NCBI GenBank assembly: GCA_027621405.1
Contig: JAQCBT010000020.1
Location: 1-63,165, forward strand
Direction of reading: 5' to 3'
Length of the DNA stretch: 63,165 nucleotides
Source of the DNA: Pseudomonadota bacterium
Lineage (GTDB): Bacteria > Pseudomonadota > Gammaproteobacteria > Pseudomonadales > Pseudohongiellaceae
The notes under the pieces are model-generated. The model searched no databases, had not been told where the DNA came from, and worked only from the letters and a program-made list of their open reading frames with translations. Shown piece by piece: positions 8,748-17,646 of this stretch. A program made the translations under genes and the position numbers. Position 1 is the first letter of the stretch; every line of letters begins with the position of its first letter.

Positions 8748-11423
8748 TCAGGCCGCCCTGCGCAGCACAGTCAGTGGGCTGACCCGAACCACGCCACGGG
8801 TGGTCGCCAGGCCCAGGCCACCGATGATAATCATGCCTACCAGCGGACCCAGGGGCCATACCCAGAAATGGAAATCAAACTCCTGCTCGAATATCTGCTC
8901 CTGCAAGTAATACAGGCTGGATTCGGCACCAATGGTGGCGATGAGACCCGCTATCAATCCGATAAACGCAAACTCAATGAGCAGGCTGCTGAGGATCAGC
9001 TTCTGCCCCGCTCCGAGGGTCCGCAAGATGGCATTTTCCTTGAAGCGCTCATCCAGTGTCGCATTCACACAGGCCAACAGGACCAACGCGCCGCATACCA
9101 GTACCAGGATGGAGATCAATTCGATTGCCGAGGTTACCTGGGAAATGATGGTCTGTATCTGTTCTATGAGCGCATCAATTTCGATAACCACCATGGTAGG
9201 GAACAGGCGGATGAGATCGTTCAACAAAATTTTCTGTTCGCTCTCCATCAATGCCGTCGACAGGTAAGTGCCACCCAGATGATCAATAGTTCCGGGCGAG
9301 AAAATAATGAAGAAGTTCGGCTGCATATTGTCCCAGCGCACACTGCGAAAGCTGCTGACCTCGGCCACGATGACTTCCTGATTCACCTCGAACTCCAGGC
9401 GATCTCCCAGTTCCAGCCCTAACCAGTTGGCGTATTCTTCTTCTATCGAGACGAAGCCGGGCTCGGGTTCGGGTCCCCACCACGCTCCCTCGGTGATCAG
9501 GTTGTCGGGTGGAACCTCGTCAGCCCAGGTAACCTGACGTCGGCTGAGCCCCCCGCGTACCCTGGTACCATTCTCCTCTGCATTGCCTTGAGACTGTTGC
9601 GTGCCCTGCAACGCTGCCTCCACCTCGACATCCAGTTCGACATTGTCCAGGCTGGCATTCTCGGTCAGGCTGCCACCTTCATTTTCCTCTTCATCATCCA
9701 TATCGCCGCTGACTTCCGGCAAGTCGCCGTTGATGCGGGTAACCCGGGCACTGATCAGGGGATAGAACGCGTTCGCCTCGACGCCGTTCTCGGCAAAGAA
9801 ATTCTCGATGCCGCTGATCTGTTCCCGGCTGATATTCATCATGAAATGATTGGGTGTATCCTGGGGCAGCTGTGCCTGCCACTCATCGATAAGATCGGTG
9901 CGTAACAGGGTGAGAATCAACAGCGACATGATGGTCACTGAAAACACCATCACCTGCAGCACGTTCTCGCGTCGCCGCCGACGCGCGCCGGTCATGGCAA
10001 GTTTCCAGGCGCTGCCCGCACGCATACCCATGGAACCGCTGGACCGCAGGAACACATAGGAAACCAGCGACAGGAACACGGCGATCGCTGCCACAGCGAG
10101 CACCAGAACCGTAGTGAGTTGAAAATCCTGACTGTACCAGTAGACCAGCAACACGGTACCGAGGATGCCGAATACATAGGGTACCTGGTCACTGATCTTC
10201 TGCTGGCTGACATCCTTGCGTAACACGCGCAGCGGCGGTGTTTCACGAAGCGCAAGTAGTGGCGGCAGTGCAAACGCGAGCAGACAGATCAAGGCCGTTA
10301 GCGCTCCGATCACGAAAGGTTCAAAACTGGGCTGCGGCAGATCCACCAGCATGATGCTCTGCAACATTTGCAGAATTCCCTGATGCACCAGCCATCCCAG
10401 GATACTACCGACCACGATGGCGATGGCTGCTAACACGAGTTGTATGGTCAGATAGATGGTAGTGATCTGGCTGGATGTACATCCCAGGGTCTTCAGGATG
10501 GCGACGTAATCGAAGTGTCTCTCGCTGTAGCGCTTGGCCGTCAATGCGATTGCCACACCAGCCAGTATCACCGCAAACAGGGAGCCCAATAGCAGGAAGC
10601 TCTCGGCGCGGTCCAGCGCATCACTCACCTCCTGGCTCTCATCCCGCACATCACGAATATAAAAGCGCCCGCGCCATTCTTCCCGAGATCGGAACCAGTC
10701 CTCAAAGTCATCCAGCATGGACACATCGTCATTGGCAAAGAGATAGCGATAGCTTACCCGGCTACCGAGTTGGACCACGTTGGTCGCGGCCACATCGTCC
10801 ATGTGCAGCATCAGCCTGGGACCAGCATTGTCGAGCATGCTGCCACCAGCCCTATCCGGTTCGGTGATTATGATCTTGCCGACTCTTAGCTCTGCCTCGC
10901 CGACATAGACCGTATCACCTACCTCGATACCCAACGCCGGCAAGGCCCGTGATTCAAGCCATACCTCTCCGGAAGGAGGGCCATTCTGCACCGGTGTGCC
11001 GCGCACGAAAGCCTGCTCGGCGATAATCACATCGCCGCGCAGCGGATAGTTCTCGCTGACTGCCTTGGCAGCCACCAACAGATTACCCGAGTCAGAAAAC
11101 GCCATGGAGGTGAAGGACAGGGTTTGGGCCGTGCGCAAGCCTCTGGCCTGGCCTTCCAGCAATACTTCTTCCGGTAGTTCTCCGCGGCCGCTGACTATGC
11201 GATCAGCAGCCAGCATATTGGCCGATTCCAGCAGCAGGGCTTTTTCCAGGCGATCGGTAAACAGCGCTATGCCACTGACGGAAGTCACGGCCATCACCAG
11301 GGCAATAAACAACAGCCTCAGTTCACCGCCCTGCCAATCACGCCACAGCATACGCAGGGCGAGAGCGAGCAGACTCCTCAGCGGTTTACGGTCCTGTACT
11401 GCATGGGATGCTGGCTCAGGCAC
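8748..11423 (-). CDS. ABC transporter permease, FtsX/YbbP type
   Basis: Large inner-membrane permease of 891 residues with the YbbP arrangement: an N-terminal helix (RLLFIALVMAVTSVSGIALF), a big periplasmic domain, a first FtsX-type block of membrane segments (about 275-400), further helices (about 420-460), a second periplasmic domain, and a C-terminal FtsX block ending VVRVSPLTVLRRAA. It overlaps the end of the ATPase gene by 8 bp, and both lie next to tesA as in E. coli ybbA-ybbP-tesA. Unusually, the second periplasmic domain carries an acidic low-complexity stretch (about residues 575-625, including MDDEEENEGG). The cargo is unknown; lipids or hydrophobic molecules are often proposed. Confidence 0.9.
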   Translation of the reverse strand: MPEPASHAVQDRKPLRSLLALALRMLWRDWQGGELRLLFIALVMAVTSVSGIALFTDRLEKALLLESANMLAADRIVSGRGELPEEVLLEGQARGLRTAQTLSFTSMAFSDSGNLLVAAKAVSENYPLRGDVIIAEQAFVRGTPVQNGPPSGEVWLESRALPALGIEVGDTVYVGEAELRVGKIIITEPDRAGGSMLDNAGPRLMLHMDDVAATNVVQLGSRVSYRYLFANDDVSMLDDFEDWFRSREEWRGRFYIRDVRDESQEVSDALDRAESFLLLGSLFAVILAGVAIALTAKRYSERHFDYVAILKTLGCTSSQITTIYLTIQLVLAAIAIVVGSILGWLVHQGILQMLQSIMLVDLPQPSFEPFVIGALTALICLLAFALPPLLALRETPPLRVLRKDVSQQKISDQVPYVFGILGTVLLVYWYSQDFQLTTVLVLAVAAIAVFLSLVSYVFLRSSGSMGMRAGSAWKLAMTGARRRRRENVLQVMVFSVTIMSLLILTLLRTDLIDEWQAQLPQDTPNHFMMNISREQISGIENFFAENGVEANAFYPLISARVTRINGDLPEVSGDMDDEEENEGGSLTENASLDNVELDVEVEAALQGTQQSQGNAEENGTRVRGGLSRRQVTWADEVPPDNLITEGAWWGPEPEPGFVSIEEEYANWLGLELGDRLEFEVNQEVIVAEVSSFRSVRWDNMQPNFFIIFSPGTIDHLGGTYLSTALMESEQKILLNDLIRLFPTMVVIEIDALIEQIQTIISQVTSAIELISILVLVCGALVLLACVNATLDERFKENAILRTLGAGQKLILSSLLIEFAFIGLIAGLIATIGAESSLYYLQEQIFEQEFDFHFWVWPLGPLVGMIIIGGLGLATTRGVVRVSPLTVLRRAA

Positions 11424-12114
11424 TGACGCTCTCTCCGGTCCGTGAATTCACAGTGTCATCTGCAATCTCACCCGCTACCAGTTTGATGATGCGATCGCAG
11501 CGTTTTGCCAGGCGCTCGTCATGGGTAACCAGCACCAGGGTTGTAGAGAATTCCCGATTCAGGTCAAACAGCAGGTCTATGACCTTGGCGCCAGTGGCGG
11601 TGTCAAGATTGCCGGTTGGCTCATCGGCAAACAGTATTCTGGCCTCGGTCGCGAATGCCCGGGCTATGGCAACCCGCTGCTGTTCCCCACCCGATAATTG
11701 ATTGGGGTAGTGGTGCCAACGTTCACTCAGACCGACCCGGTCAAGTAAGGCGCGTGCCTTTTCCCTGGCCTCGGCGTCGCCCTTGAGCTCGATCGGCAGC
11801 ATCACATTCTCCAGCGCGGTCAGGCTGGGTAGCAATTGAAAAGACTGGAATACGAAGCCGACCAGTTGCCCACGCAGTATTGCCCTTTGCTCCTCGTCCA
11901 TGGCGCTGAGGGACTTGCCATTCAGTTTCACATCGCCTGAAGAAGCACCATCGAGGCCAGCCATGAGCCCCAGCAGGGTGGACTTGCCTGACCCGGAAGC
12001 ACCTACGATGGCAACGACCTCGCCCTCGCGAATACTCAGGTCTATGCCTTTCAGGATCGTGAGAAGCCCTTCACTGGTTTCAACACTCTTTACCAGTTGG
12101 CTGATTTCTATCAT
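11416..12114 (-). CDS. ABC transporter ATP-binding protein, YbbA type
   Basis: ATPase partner of the downstream permease. The ATG at 12114 (MIEISQLVKSVETSEG) has an AAGGAG ribosome-binding site, so it is preferred over the upstream in-frame start at 12162; this gives 232 residues. Walker A GASGSGKST, Q-loop FVFQSFQLLP, signature LSGGEQQR, Walker B ILFADEP and the switch histidine VTHDE are intact. The motif set is that of the LolD/MacB/YbbA group. It forms an operon with the permease by an 8-bp overlap and is divergent from tesA, with a MITE-like element in the shared upstream region. Confidence 0.92.
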   Translation of the reverse strand: MIEISQLVKSVETSEGLLTILKGIDLSIREGEVVAIVGASGSGKSTLLGLMAGLDGASSGDVKLNGKSLSAMDEEQRAILRGQLVGFVFQSFQLLPSLTALENVMLPIELKGDAEAREKARALLDRVGLSERWHHYPNQLSGGEQQRVAIARAFATEARILFADEPTGNLDTATGAKVIDLLFDLNREFSTTLVLVTHDERLAKRCDRIIKLVAGEIADDTVNSRTGESVSA

Positions 12115-12256
12115 TGGGTGCGCTCCTTGCTGCAAACGATCAGGATTATAGACGATCTGCATGTCCCCGGTTTAACAGACTGAGAGCTTATCCAGTGATC
12201 GCCCGGTCTGATATAGTCGTAGCTAATTTAACGCCAGACGAGACCATACGGTTTAG

Positions 12257-12367
12257 GGAACTTCTGATCAATTATGTTTCTTCTCTGCGGAGCCTGTCGT
12301 GACTGCCCGATAAGCCTGCCCTTCGGGGCATCCAAACAGAGATAAAACACAATTAATCCGAGGTTCC
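12257..12367. repeat. MITE-like inverted repeat, copy 2
   Basis: The ends GGAACTTCTGATCAATTATGTTT (split as 12257-12270 and 12271-12279) and 12345-12367 are inverted repeats matching at 19 of 23 positions. The interior shares TGCGGAG.CTGTCG and a GCCCTTCGGGGC-like block with the copy at 2393-2563, but the long nested palindrome of that copy is missing. It lies in the divergent promoter region of the YbbA-type ATPase gene and tesA, so it may influence their expression. Confidence 0.65.
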
Positions 12368-12403
12368 ATAACACAATTCGAGGTAAAGCCCAGCAGTGAT
12401 ACG

Positions 12404-13042
12404 ATGAAATCCCTGATTATCCGACTATTGGCAGTTTTATTCCTGTTAATGCCTCTCTCTGGCATGGCCCAGTCCAAAGCCGGCGGGGGTCGACAGACCC
12501 TGATGGTGTTTGGAGATAGCCTGAGTGCCGCCTATGGCATGGAGGAAGAACAGGGTTGGGTAAGCCTGCTGGAAGCAAGGCTCGCAGAGGAACGCTATGA
12601 CTATGATGTCATCAACGCCAGCGTCAGCGGGGAAACAAGCACCGGCGGCCTCGCCCGCCTACCAGCCATGCTGGACAGCCATGAGCCAAATCTCGTGATA
12701 TTGGAGCTGGGAGGCAATGATGGCCTGCGCGGACTCCCACTGGACACGCTAAAGGCAAACCTGCAGGAGATGGTAAATCTTATCCGGGATTCCGGCGCCG
12801 ATATCCTTCTGGCAGGAATCCAGATCCCTCCGAACTACGGTCCACGTTACACCCTTCCATTCTTTGAACTTTTTGGGGAGCTGGCAATTGAGAACGAACT
12901 CCCAATCGTTCCCTTCTTGATTGACGGCATTCCCCAGCAGCCGGAACTCATGCAGAACGATGGCATTCATCCACGAGCGGAAGCCCAGTGGATGATCGTG
13001 GAAAACGTGTGGCCCTACCTGGAACCGCTACTGGAATCTTGA
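12404..13042 (+). CDS. tesA: periplasmic GDSL arylesterase / thioesterase I
   Basis: SGNH hydrolase with multifunctional esterase, thioesterase and lysophospholipase activity in the periplasm. The 212 residues start with a signal peptide (KSLIIRLLAVLFLLMPLSGMAQ). Catalytic blocks are visible: GDSLSAAYGM (nucleophile Ser), SGETSTGG, ELGGNDGLRG (oxyanion Asn) and NDGIHPRAEAQ (Asp and His). The setting beside a YbbA/YbbP exporter matches E. coli. The upstream region contains the second MITE-like element, 37 bp before the start. Confidence 0.93.
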   Translation: MKSLIIRLLAVLFLLMPLSGMAQSKAGGGRQTLMVFGDSLSAAYGMEEEQGWVSLLEARLAEERYDYDVINASVSGETSTGGLARLPAMLDSHEPNLVILELGGNDGLRGLPLDTLKANLQEMVNLIRDSGADILLAGIQIPPNYGPRYTLPFFELFGELAIENELPIVPFLIDGIPQQPELMQNDGIHPRAEAQWMIVENVWPYLEPLLES

Positions 13043-13079
13043 ATGGGAGAGGCGCTTCCCGGGACAGGCAAGCGCCGCA

Positions 13080-13508
13080 TTAGCCGAGAGTAAGGCTTAT
13101 GTTATCGGCGTCATCGAGGTCGAAACCCCGGTCCTTGTACCAGCGACGAAGTTGCTCGGTATCACCCTTTGCCTCACCAACCAGACTGTTTACCCGCTCA
13201 TCCTTGCAGAACGCGATTACCTCATTCAGCAACGCGGATCCGATTCCCTTGTTACGATAGTTCTGTGAGACTTCGATAAGCTTTAGGCAGTATCTGATCC
13301 CCGGGGCCTTGTCTTCCGATGAGTCACCACTGGTACTCTTGCGAGGAAGCTTCTGTCGGGCAACTGCACGAGAACTCAGCTGTGCCATTCCAACCGGCTG
13401 ATGACCGCAATACGCTTTAAAGAATAGACGTGGCGCCAAACCATTGGGTTTGGTAAGTCGGAAATCCGCAAGTTCAGATTCGACTGCCAGTGTCTGCAGA
13501 CCTTTCAT
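13080..13508 (-). CDS. GNAT family N-acetyltransferase
   Basis: A 142-residue acetyltransferase of the GNAT fold. The acetyl-CoA binding motif A is clear (LIEVSQNYRNKGIGSALLNEVIAF, with the R-x-x-G-x-G/A core as YRNKGIGSA), followed by a typical C-terminal LRRWYKDRGFDLD segment. An unusual feature is a basic then acidic linker around residues 50-70 (RQKLPRKSTSGDSSEDK) before the core strand, in place of a compact turn. Substrate unknown. It is convergent with tesA. Confidence 0.85.
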   Translation of the reverse strand: MKGLQTLAVESELADFRLTKPNGLAPRLFFKAYCGHQPVGMAQLSSRAVARQKLPRKSTSGDSSEDKAPGIRYCLKLIEVSQNYRNKGIGSALLNEVIAFCKDERVNSLVGEAKGDTEQLRRWYKDRGFDLDDADNISLTLG

Positions 13509-13742
13509 CTTTGTGCCTGTTGGCGCGCTTCGCGCGCTACTGTTACCGCAGTTAAATTGTTATTCGAGGAGGCAGAGATCTGCTCTCTTGACACCCGTTA
13601 CTGACCGGGGCTCTGCCACTCCACCCTGGGGAATATGCGGAGCGACCAGTTAACTGTATTGTGGAATTATTTATCCTCTATCCTGAAGTCAGCAGGTTCA
13701 GGATTCGTGACATAGATCACATTTTGCCACAATTAATTGGAA

Positions 13743-15029
13743 TCAGGGCTCGATTTTCGTGGGAGCGAGATCAATGCTACTGAAATTCATGGCAGATGAG
13801 TCCCTGAGCTTGAAAAGCATAAAGGCGGAGAACAAATTGCAGAGCGCTATCACCAGCAAGGCCAGATCATAATTACCGGCCAAATCGTAATACCAGGCCA
13901 CCAGGATTGGTCCGAGCGCCGACATACCGAAGGTGAAGGGCATGGCCATGGAACGTACCGAACCGAGGTAGCGCCGGCCGAAGAAGGACGCCCAGATAAC
14001 CTCCTGCAGCGGCAACAGACCACCCCAGCCCAGGCCCATAAGAAGAAAGCCTGAATAAACCAGCCAATCGACATCGGCCGAAATACTGAACACGATCAGC
14101 ATCACCGAAGAGCCTGTCACAGCCGCACCCAGGGCCGCCAGCTTTCGCGGATTGTAGAGATCGATCATCACCCCCCACAACGGCTTGCTCAGGAAGGCGG
14201 GTATGGACGCCAGCGAGATCATGGATGACGCCACCAGTCGTGAATAGTTGGCGTCTGTCATCAGTGGAATCGTTTGGGTAAGCATCACGGTGATGGAAAT
14301 CTGGAACAGGCCAAAGGCCATCACCAGTAAATAGAAACTGAGAGTCCGCATAGCCTGGGCACGAGTCATGGACCTGGCAAAATCGAGGCGTGCCGCCTCC
14401 CCGAGCCCGGAAGAAACCTCCTCCTCTGTGCGGCCATCGGGATGAAGCTGATAGTCTTCCGGGCTGCGGCGCACAAGACTGGCCGCCGGCAAAGTCAACA
14501 GCAGCGCCGCCAGGCCCAGAATTCGCCAGGAGTCACGCCAGCCGAAATTGTCCACCAGGAAGGTGGTGATCGGAGGGAGTATGATTCCTGCCAGCGATAT
14601 GCCCATTCCCGCCAACGCCACGGCCTTGCCCCTGCGCTCCACGAACCATTTACCCAGCGAAACATTCACCACCAGGTTGCCAATCATTGCCGCTCCCATG
14701 GTAAGCATCAACCCATTGACCACCAGCCATTCACCAAGAGTCTGGATAGTAGAGAGATAGAACATGGCAGCGGCCAGCAGAAAACCGCCGGCAATCATGA
14801 AGGGCCTGCCACCAAGCCGATCTATGTGGGAGCCTATGGCGAAACCCGTGGCTGCAAAAACCAGCTGGCCGATGCTGCGGGAAGCGGTAAATTCCGCCCT
14901 GCTCCAGCCAAACTCCTCGGTCATCGGAATCATGAACGATCCGACAACGTAGTTGGCCATACCGACGGCGACAAACTGGGTCACAAAACCGGCCACTACA
15001 ATCCAGTAGCCGTAATAGAAGCTGCGCAT
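13743..15029 (-). CDS. MFS transporter (monocarboxylate / oxalate-formate antiporter-like)
   Basis: Major facilitator of 428 residues with about 12 membrane segments. The N-terminus YGYWIVVAGFVTQFVAVGMANYVVGSF and the loop after helix 2 (GSHIDRLGGRPFMIAGG) are typical of the bacterial monocarboxylate/oxalate:formate subgroup. A central cytoplasmic loop (about residues 195-225) separates the two halves. The substrate is probably an organic anion, by family only. The 230 bp upstream of its neighbour at 13509-13742 contain only a GCGCGC-type small hairpin and no gene that I can support. Confidence 0.88.
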   Translation of the reverse strand: MRSFYYGYWIVVAGFVTQFVAVGMANYVVGSFMIPMTEEFGWSRAEFTASRSIGQLVFAATGFAIGSHIDRLGGRPFMIAGGFLLAAAMFYLSTIQTLGEWLVVNGLMLTMGAAMIGNLVVNVSLGKWFVERRGKAVALAGMGISLAGIILPPITTFLVDNFGWRDSWRILGLAALLLTLPAASLVRRSPEDYQLHPDGRTEEEVSSGLGEAARLDFARSMTRAQAMRTLSFYLLVMAFGLFQISITVMLTQTIPLMTDANYSRLVASSMISLASIPAFLSKPLWGVMIDLYNPRKLAALGAAVTGSSVMLIVFSISADVDWLVYSGFLLMGLGWGGLLPLQEVIWASFFGRRYLGSVRSMAMPFTFGMSALGPILVAWYYDLAGNYDLALLVIALCNLFSAFMLFKLRDSSAMNFSSIDLAPTKIEP

Positions 15030-15086
15030 GCGATCAGAGACAAAGAATAGACAGGTCTCAGACAGGAGACCCGAAGGAAAGCAATA

Positions 15087-15848
15087 TTAGTTTATCGCCT
15101 CGCGATAGTATACCCACAACATATAGGCTCCCCACACCAAAGCTATTAGGATTAGACCTGACCCTATAGTATCGACAATAGCCGCTATTCGGATGTCTTC
15201 ATTGAGCATGCCGAGGGGTCGCAGCAGGTTGGCCCAGTCATGACTGCCTGGCCTGTCAGCCCCCGTTCCTCCACCCAGCAATGGCAATCGCAACGCGCGC
15301 GCATCGGCGATATAGGGAGCAACGTCCTTCAGAGACTGCCCTGCCCACCACAGGCAGGCGGACGCAGCGGAGGCATCCTTGTTCATCACCAGAAATGCCA
15401 CCAGCAGGCCCAGGGGCAACAGCACCTGGAAGGCACTGCCGCCGAAGAATGTCATCCAGCGCCCGAAGGGACTGAAGATAACGTGACCAGCCTCATGAAA
15501 GATCAGGTCGACATTGTGGAACCAGTGATTCATGATCGTTGCCGATCTGAAATCCATGGCCAGAAAATCCAGCCCCAACCAGAGCAAGAGCAACCAGATC
15601 AGGCCATAGCCGAACACCTCACCCCGGTCGACATTCGGCTTCGCACGCAGGAAGACAGCAACCAGTCCAGGCGACACCCGGAAGCGATTTGTGGCGAGCT
15701 TTGGTTCTGCGATCTGTTCGCTGTATTCGGGATCGCTCGCCAGTGACTTGAGCCACTTGCTGTAAATGAGCCCGCAGTCAGGACAACTCGTGGGTGGTGC
15801 TGCCCCTTGTTCAGACTTGAAACCGCATTTAGGACAGGTCGCGTGCAT
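15087..15848 (-). CDS. zinc-ribbon membrane protein with an HEAGH motif
   Basis: A 253-residue protein. The N-terminus is a two-knuckle zinc ribbon (CPKCGFKSEQ, then CPDCGLIYSKW, residues 5-29). After a linker there are about four membrane segments (around 83-98, 140-158 and 226-247), with FHEAGHVIFSPFGRWMTFFGG near residues 117-137. HEAGH fits the HExxH zinc motif of intramembrane M50-type proteases, but no clear second M50 motif (such as NxxPxxxLDG) is seen, so protease activity is only a possibility. It lies 57 bp upstream of the MFS gene on the same strand. Confidence 0.75.
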   Translation of the reverse strand: MHATCPKCGFKSEQGAAPPTSCPDCGLIYSKWLKSLASDPEYSEQIAEPKLATNRFRVSPGLVAVFLRAKPNVDRGEVFGYGLIWLLLLWLGLDFLAMDFRSATIMNHWFHNVDLIFHEAGHVIFSPFGRWMTFFGGSAFQVLLPLGLLVAFLVMNKDASAASACLWWAGQSLKDVAPYIADARALRLPLLGGGTGADRPGSHDWANLLRPLGMLNEDIRIAAIVDTIGSGLILIALVWGAYMLWVYYREAIN

Positions 15849-15919
15849 TGGTTTTCTGAGCTGGCGCCAGTGCTGGCTTGCTGCAAATGGCGTGGTTGAA
15901 GGCTGAATCGCCGGACAAT

Positions 15920-16687
15920 TCAGGGAAGTGGGTAGCGAATAGCGCGAGACTGATCCCGACCACCGGAGACGCCACCGCTACCAGAACTATGTCGAGCCCC
16001 GAGCCGGTCCAGTTGCTCACTTTCATACAGGCGTCGTATGTGCCGGTCTTCCACAGCGCTGCGATGACTGTAACGATGCGGGACGACCACGGTTACCCGG
16101 TCGCTTCCCCTCCTGTTACCCACATCACGATCGCCGGCTGGCAGCGCCGGATTGACACTGCGACCACTGTAAGCTGGCGGCAGCCGATGCCGGGTGATGA
16201 CAGGCGGGCTGTAATAGAACACCTGGGGTGCGGGTTCGACGTAGTGAGTGTAATAGAACTCGCTGTTCAGGCCACTGAACAGATTGCTGATCAAACCGAC
16301 CTGGCTATACACATAGCGATTGTGCTCCCTGCCCGAGCGCAGGAACGCCTCTTCCAGTTCCCGGTAATGCCGTGCCACGTCCTGGAATTCGGACCGCAGG
16401 AAAGAGCCACTCCGATTTCGGCGAATAGCACTTACCAGGTCAGCCGCCGCACGGCTCAAACGGTCCGCAGAAAATCGTACGCTGCCATAGCCACGGCTGT
16501 TCTTCAGCTCGGCCGCCAATTCGGAGCTTACCTGATTGAGCTCACTGGCGAGCCGGGATACTTCAAACTGGGTGGCATTGGCCATAGCGGGGACGACCAG
16601 CAGGATAATCAATGCGGCACTGGCGAGTCTGCTGCTGAACAGGCCGGAAAGCCGGGCGCAGGGTCTGGCGACGCTGGATTTACTCAT
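15920..16687 (-). CDS. exported protein of unknown function
   Basis: Starts at MSKSS (16687), with a second in-frame ATG 9 bp further upstream. A basic N-terminus and a hydrophobic core (LASAALIILLVVPAMANA) form a signal peptide. The mature part begins with a helical, coiled-coil-like region (about residues 40-110, rich in Glu, Arg and Leu) and ends in a Pro/Arg/Ser-rich tail, probably disordered. No family was recognised. An ORF of similar length exists on the opposite strand, but it has no signal peptide, recognisable fold or ribosome site. Function unknown. Confidence 0.6.
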   Translation of the reverse strand: MSKSSVARPCARLSGLFSSRLASAALIILLVVPAMANATQFEVSRLASELNQVSSELAAELKNSRGYGSVRFSADRLSRAAADLVSAIRRNRSGSFLRSEFQDVARHYRELEEAFLRSGREHNRYVYSQVGLISNLFSGLNSEFYYTHYVEPAPQVFYYSPPVITRHRLPPAYSGRSVNPALPAGDRDVGNRRGSDRVTVVVPHRYSHRSAVEDRHIRRLYESEQLDRLGARHSSGSGGVSGGRDQSRAIRYPLP

Positions 16688-16893
16688 ATCGCACACTCCA
16701 AGTAGTAGCAGTGTATCAGGGAATAAGTTCTGGAGCTAAATGACAGTCTGGACTCTTCGAATGAACAGGCACTGAATGGCTGGCAGCTTATAAGCAATTG
16801 ACAGGTGATGGGCCGCGACTGAGTACTACAGGCTCTAAGGAGCATCCGGACTCGGAGAAGCAATCGATCCGCGGCCGATATAGCAGAGATTCC

Positions 16894-17646
16894 CTAGTAG
16901 TAATGGGTATCACTGTCTTCCCCGGCCACGATGGCCAGGTACTGGGCAATCACAGCTTCCATGCCTTGCAGCATGCATTCCACCACCAGGGCGTGACCAA
17001 TGGACACTTCCAGAATGTTCGGAATCTGCAGGAAGCGACGCAGGTTGTTCAGGTCGAGGTCATGGCCTGCATTCACACCCAGTCCCGCCTCGTTCGCCGC
17101 CTGTGCAGTGGCAGCATATTTCTCGAAAACCGGGTGCTCTGATTCAAGCCCGAAGCTTCGCGCATAGCTCTCTGTATACAACTCGATGCGATCGGCACCG
17201 ACTGCTTTTACACCTGCCACCAACTGCGGATCGGGGTCCAGAAAAAGGCTGCTGCGGATGTCGGCTGCCCGCAATCGCTTGAGGGCGGGCTCCAGCAGCG
17301 CCTCGCTACCGGCAACTACCCAGCCATGATCGGAGGTCAGTTGGCCAGGCTGGTCCGGCACCAGAGTGCATTGGGCAGGCTTGACCTCGCACACGAGATC
17401 CAGGAATTCAACCGAGGGGTAGCCTTCGATGTTGAATTCGACATCCGGGTACAAGGCCAGAAATTCCGCCAGGCCAAGCACATCCTTTCGGGTCACGTGG
17501 CGTTCGTCTGGACGCGGGTGCACGGTGATGCCCTTCACCCCCAGGTTGATGAAGCGCTGCGCGAAATTCTCCAGGTTGGGGAAATCACGGCCCCGGGAAT
17601 TCCTGATCAGGGCGATCTTGTTAAGATTGACGCTTAGCATTGTCAT
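16894..17646 (-). CDS. pdxJ: pyridoxine 5'-phosphate synthase
   Basis: Condenses 3-amino-2-oxopropyl phosphate with 1-deoxyxylulose 5-phosphate to make pyridoxine 5'-phosphate. It has 250 residues with the TIM-barrel motifs LSVNLNKIALIRNSRG, GVKGITVHPRPDERHV, FNIEGYPS, CTLVPDQPGQLTSDHGW, SLFLDPDP, IELYTESYA, VNAGHDLDLNNL and EVSIGHALV. The N-terminal NLNKIALIRNSRG differs from the NIDHVATLRNARG form usual in gammaproteobacteria, so it belongs to a divergent subgroup. Its ATG overlaps the stop of the upstream hydrolase gene (ATGA), which implies translational coupling. The recO-pdxJ linkage common in Enterobacteria is absent. Confidence 0.93.
   Translation of the reverse strand: MTMLSVNLNKIALIRNSRGRDFPNLENFAQRFINLGVKGITVHPRPDERHVTRKDVLGLAEFLALYPDVEFNIEGYPSVEFLDLVCEVKPAQCTLVPDQPGQLTSDHGWVVAGSEALLEPALKRLRAADIRSSLFLDPDPQLVAGVKAVGADRIELYTESYARSFGLESEHPVFEKYAATAQAANEAGLGVNAGHDLDLNNLRRFLQIPNILEVSIGHALVVECMLQGMEAVIAQYLAIVAGEDSDTHYY

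Noticed and set aside
15878..16705. 275-codon plus-strand ORF opposite the exported hypothetical gene
   Set aside because: No recognised fold or ribosome site; the minus-strand frame has a convincing signal peptide and a start outside the ORF.
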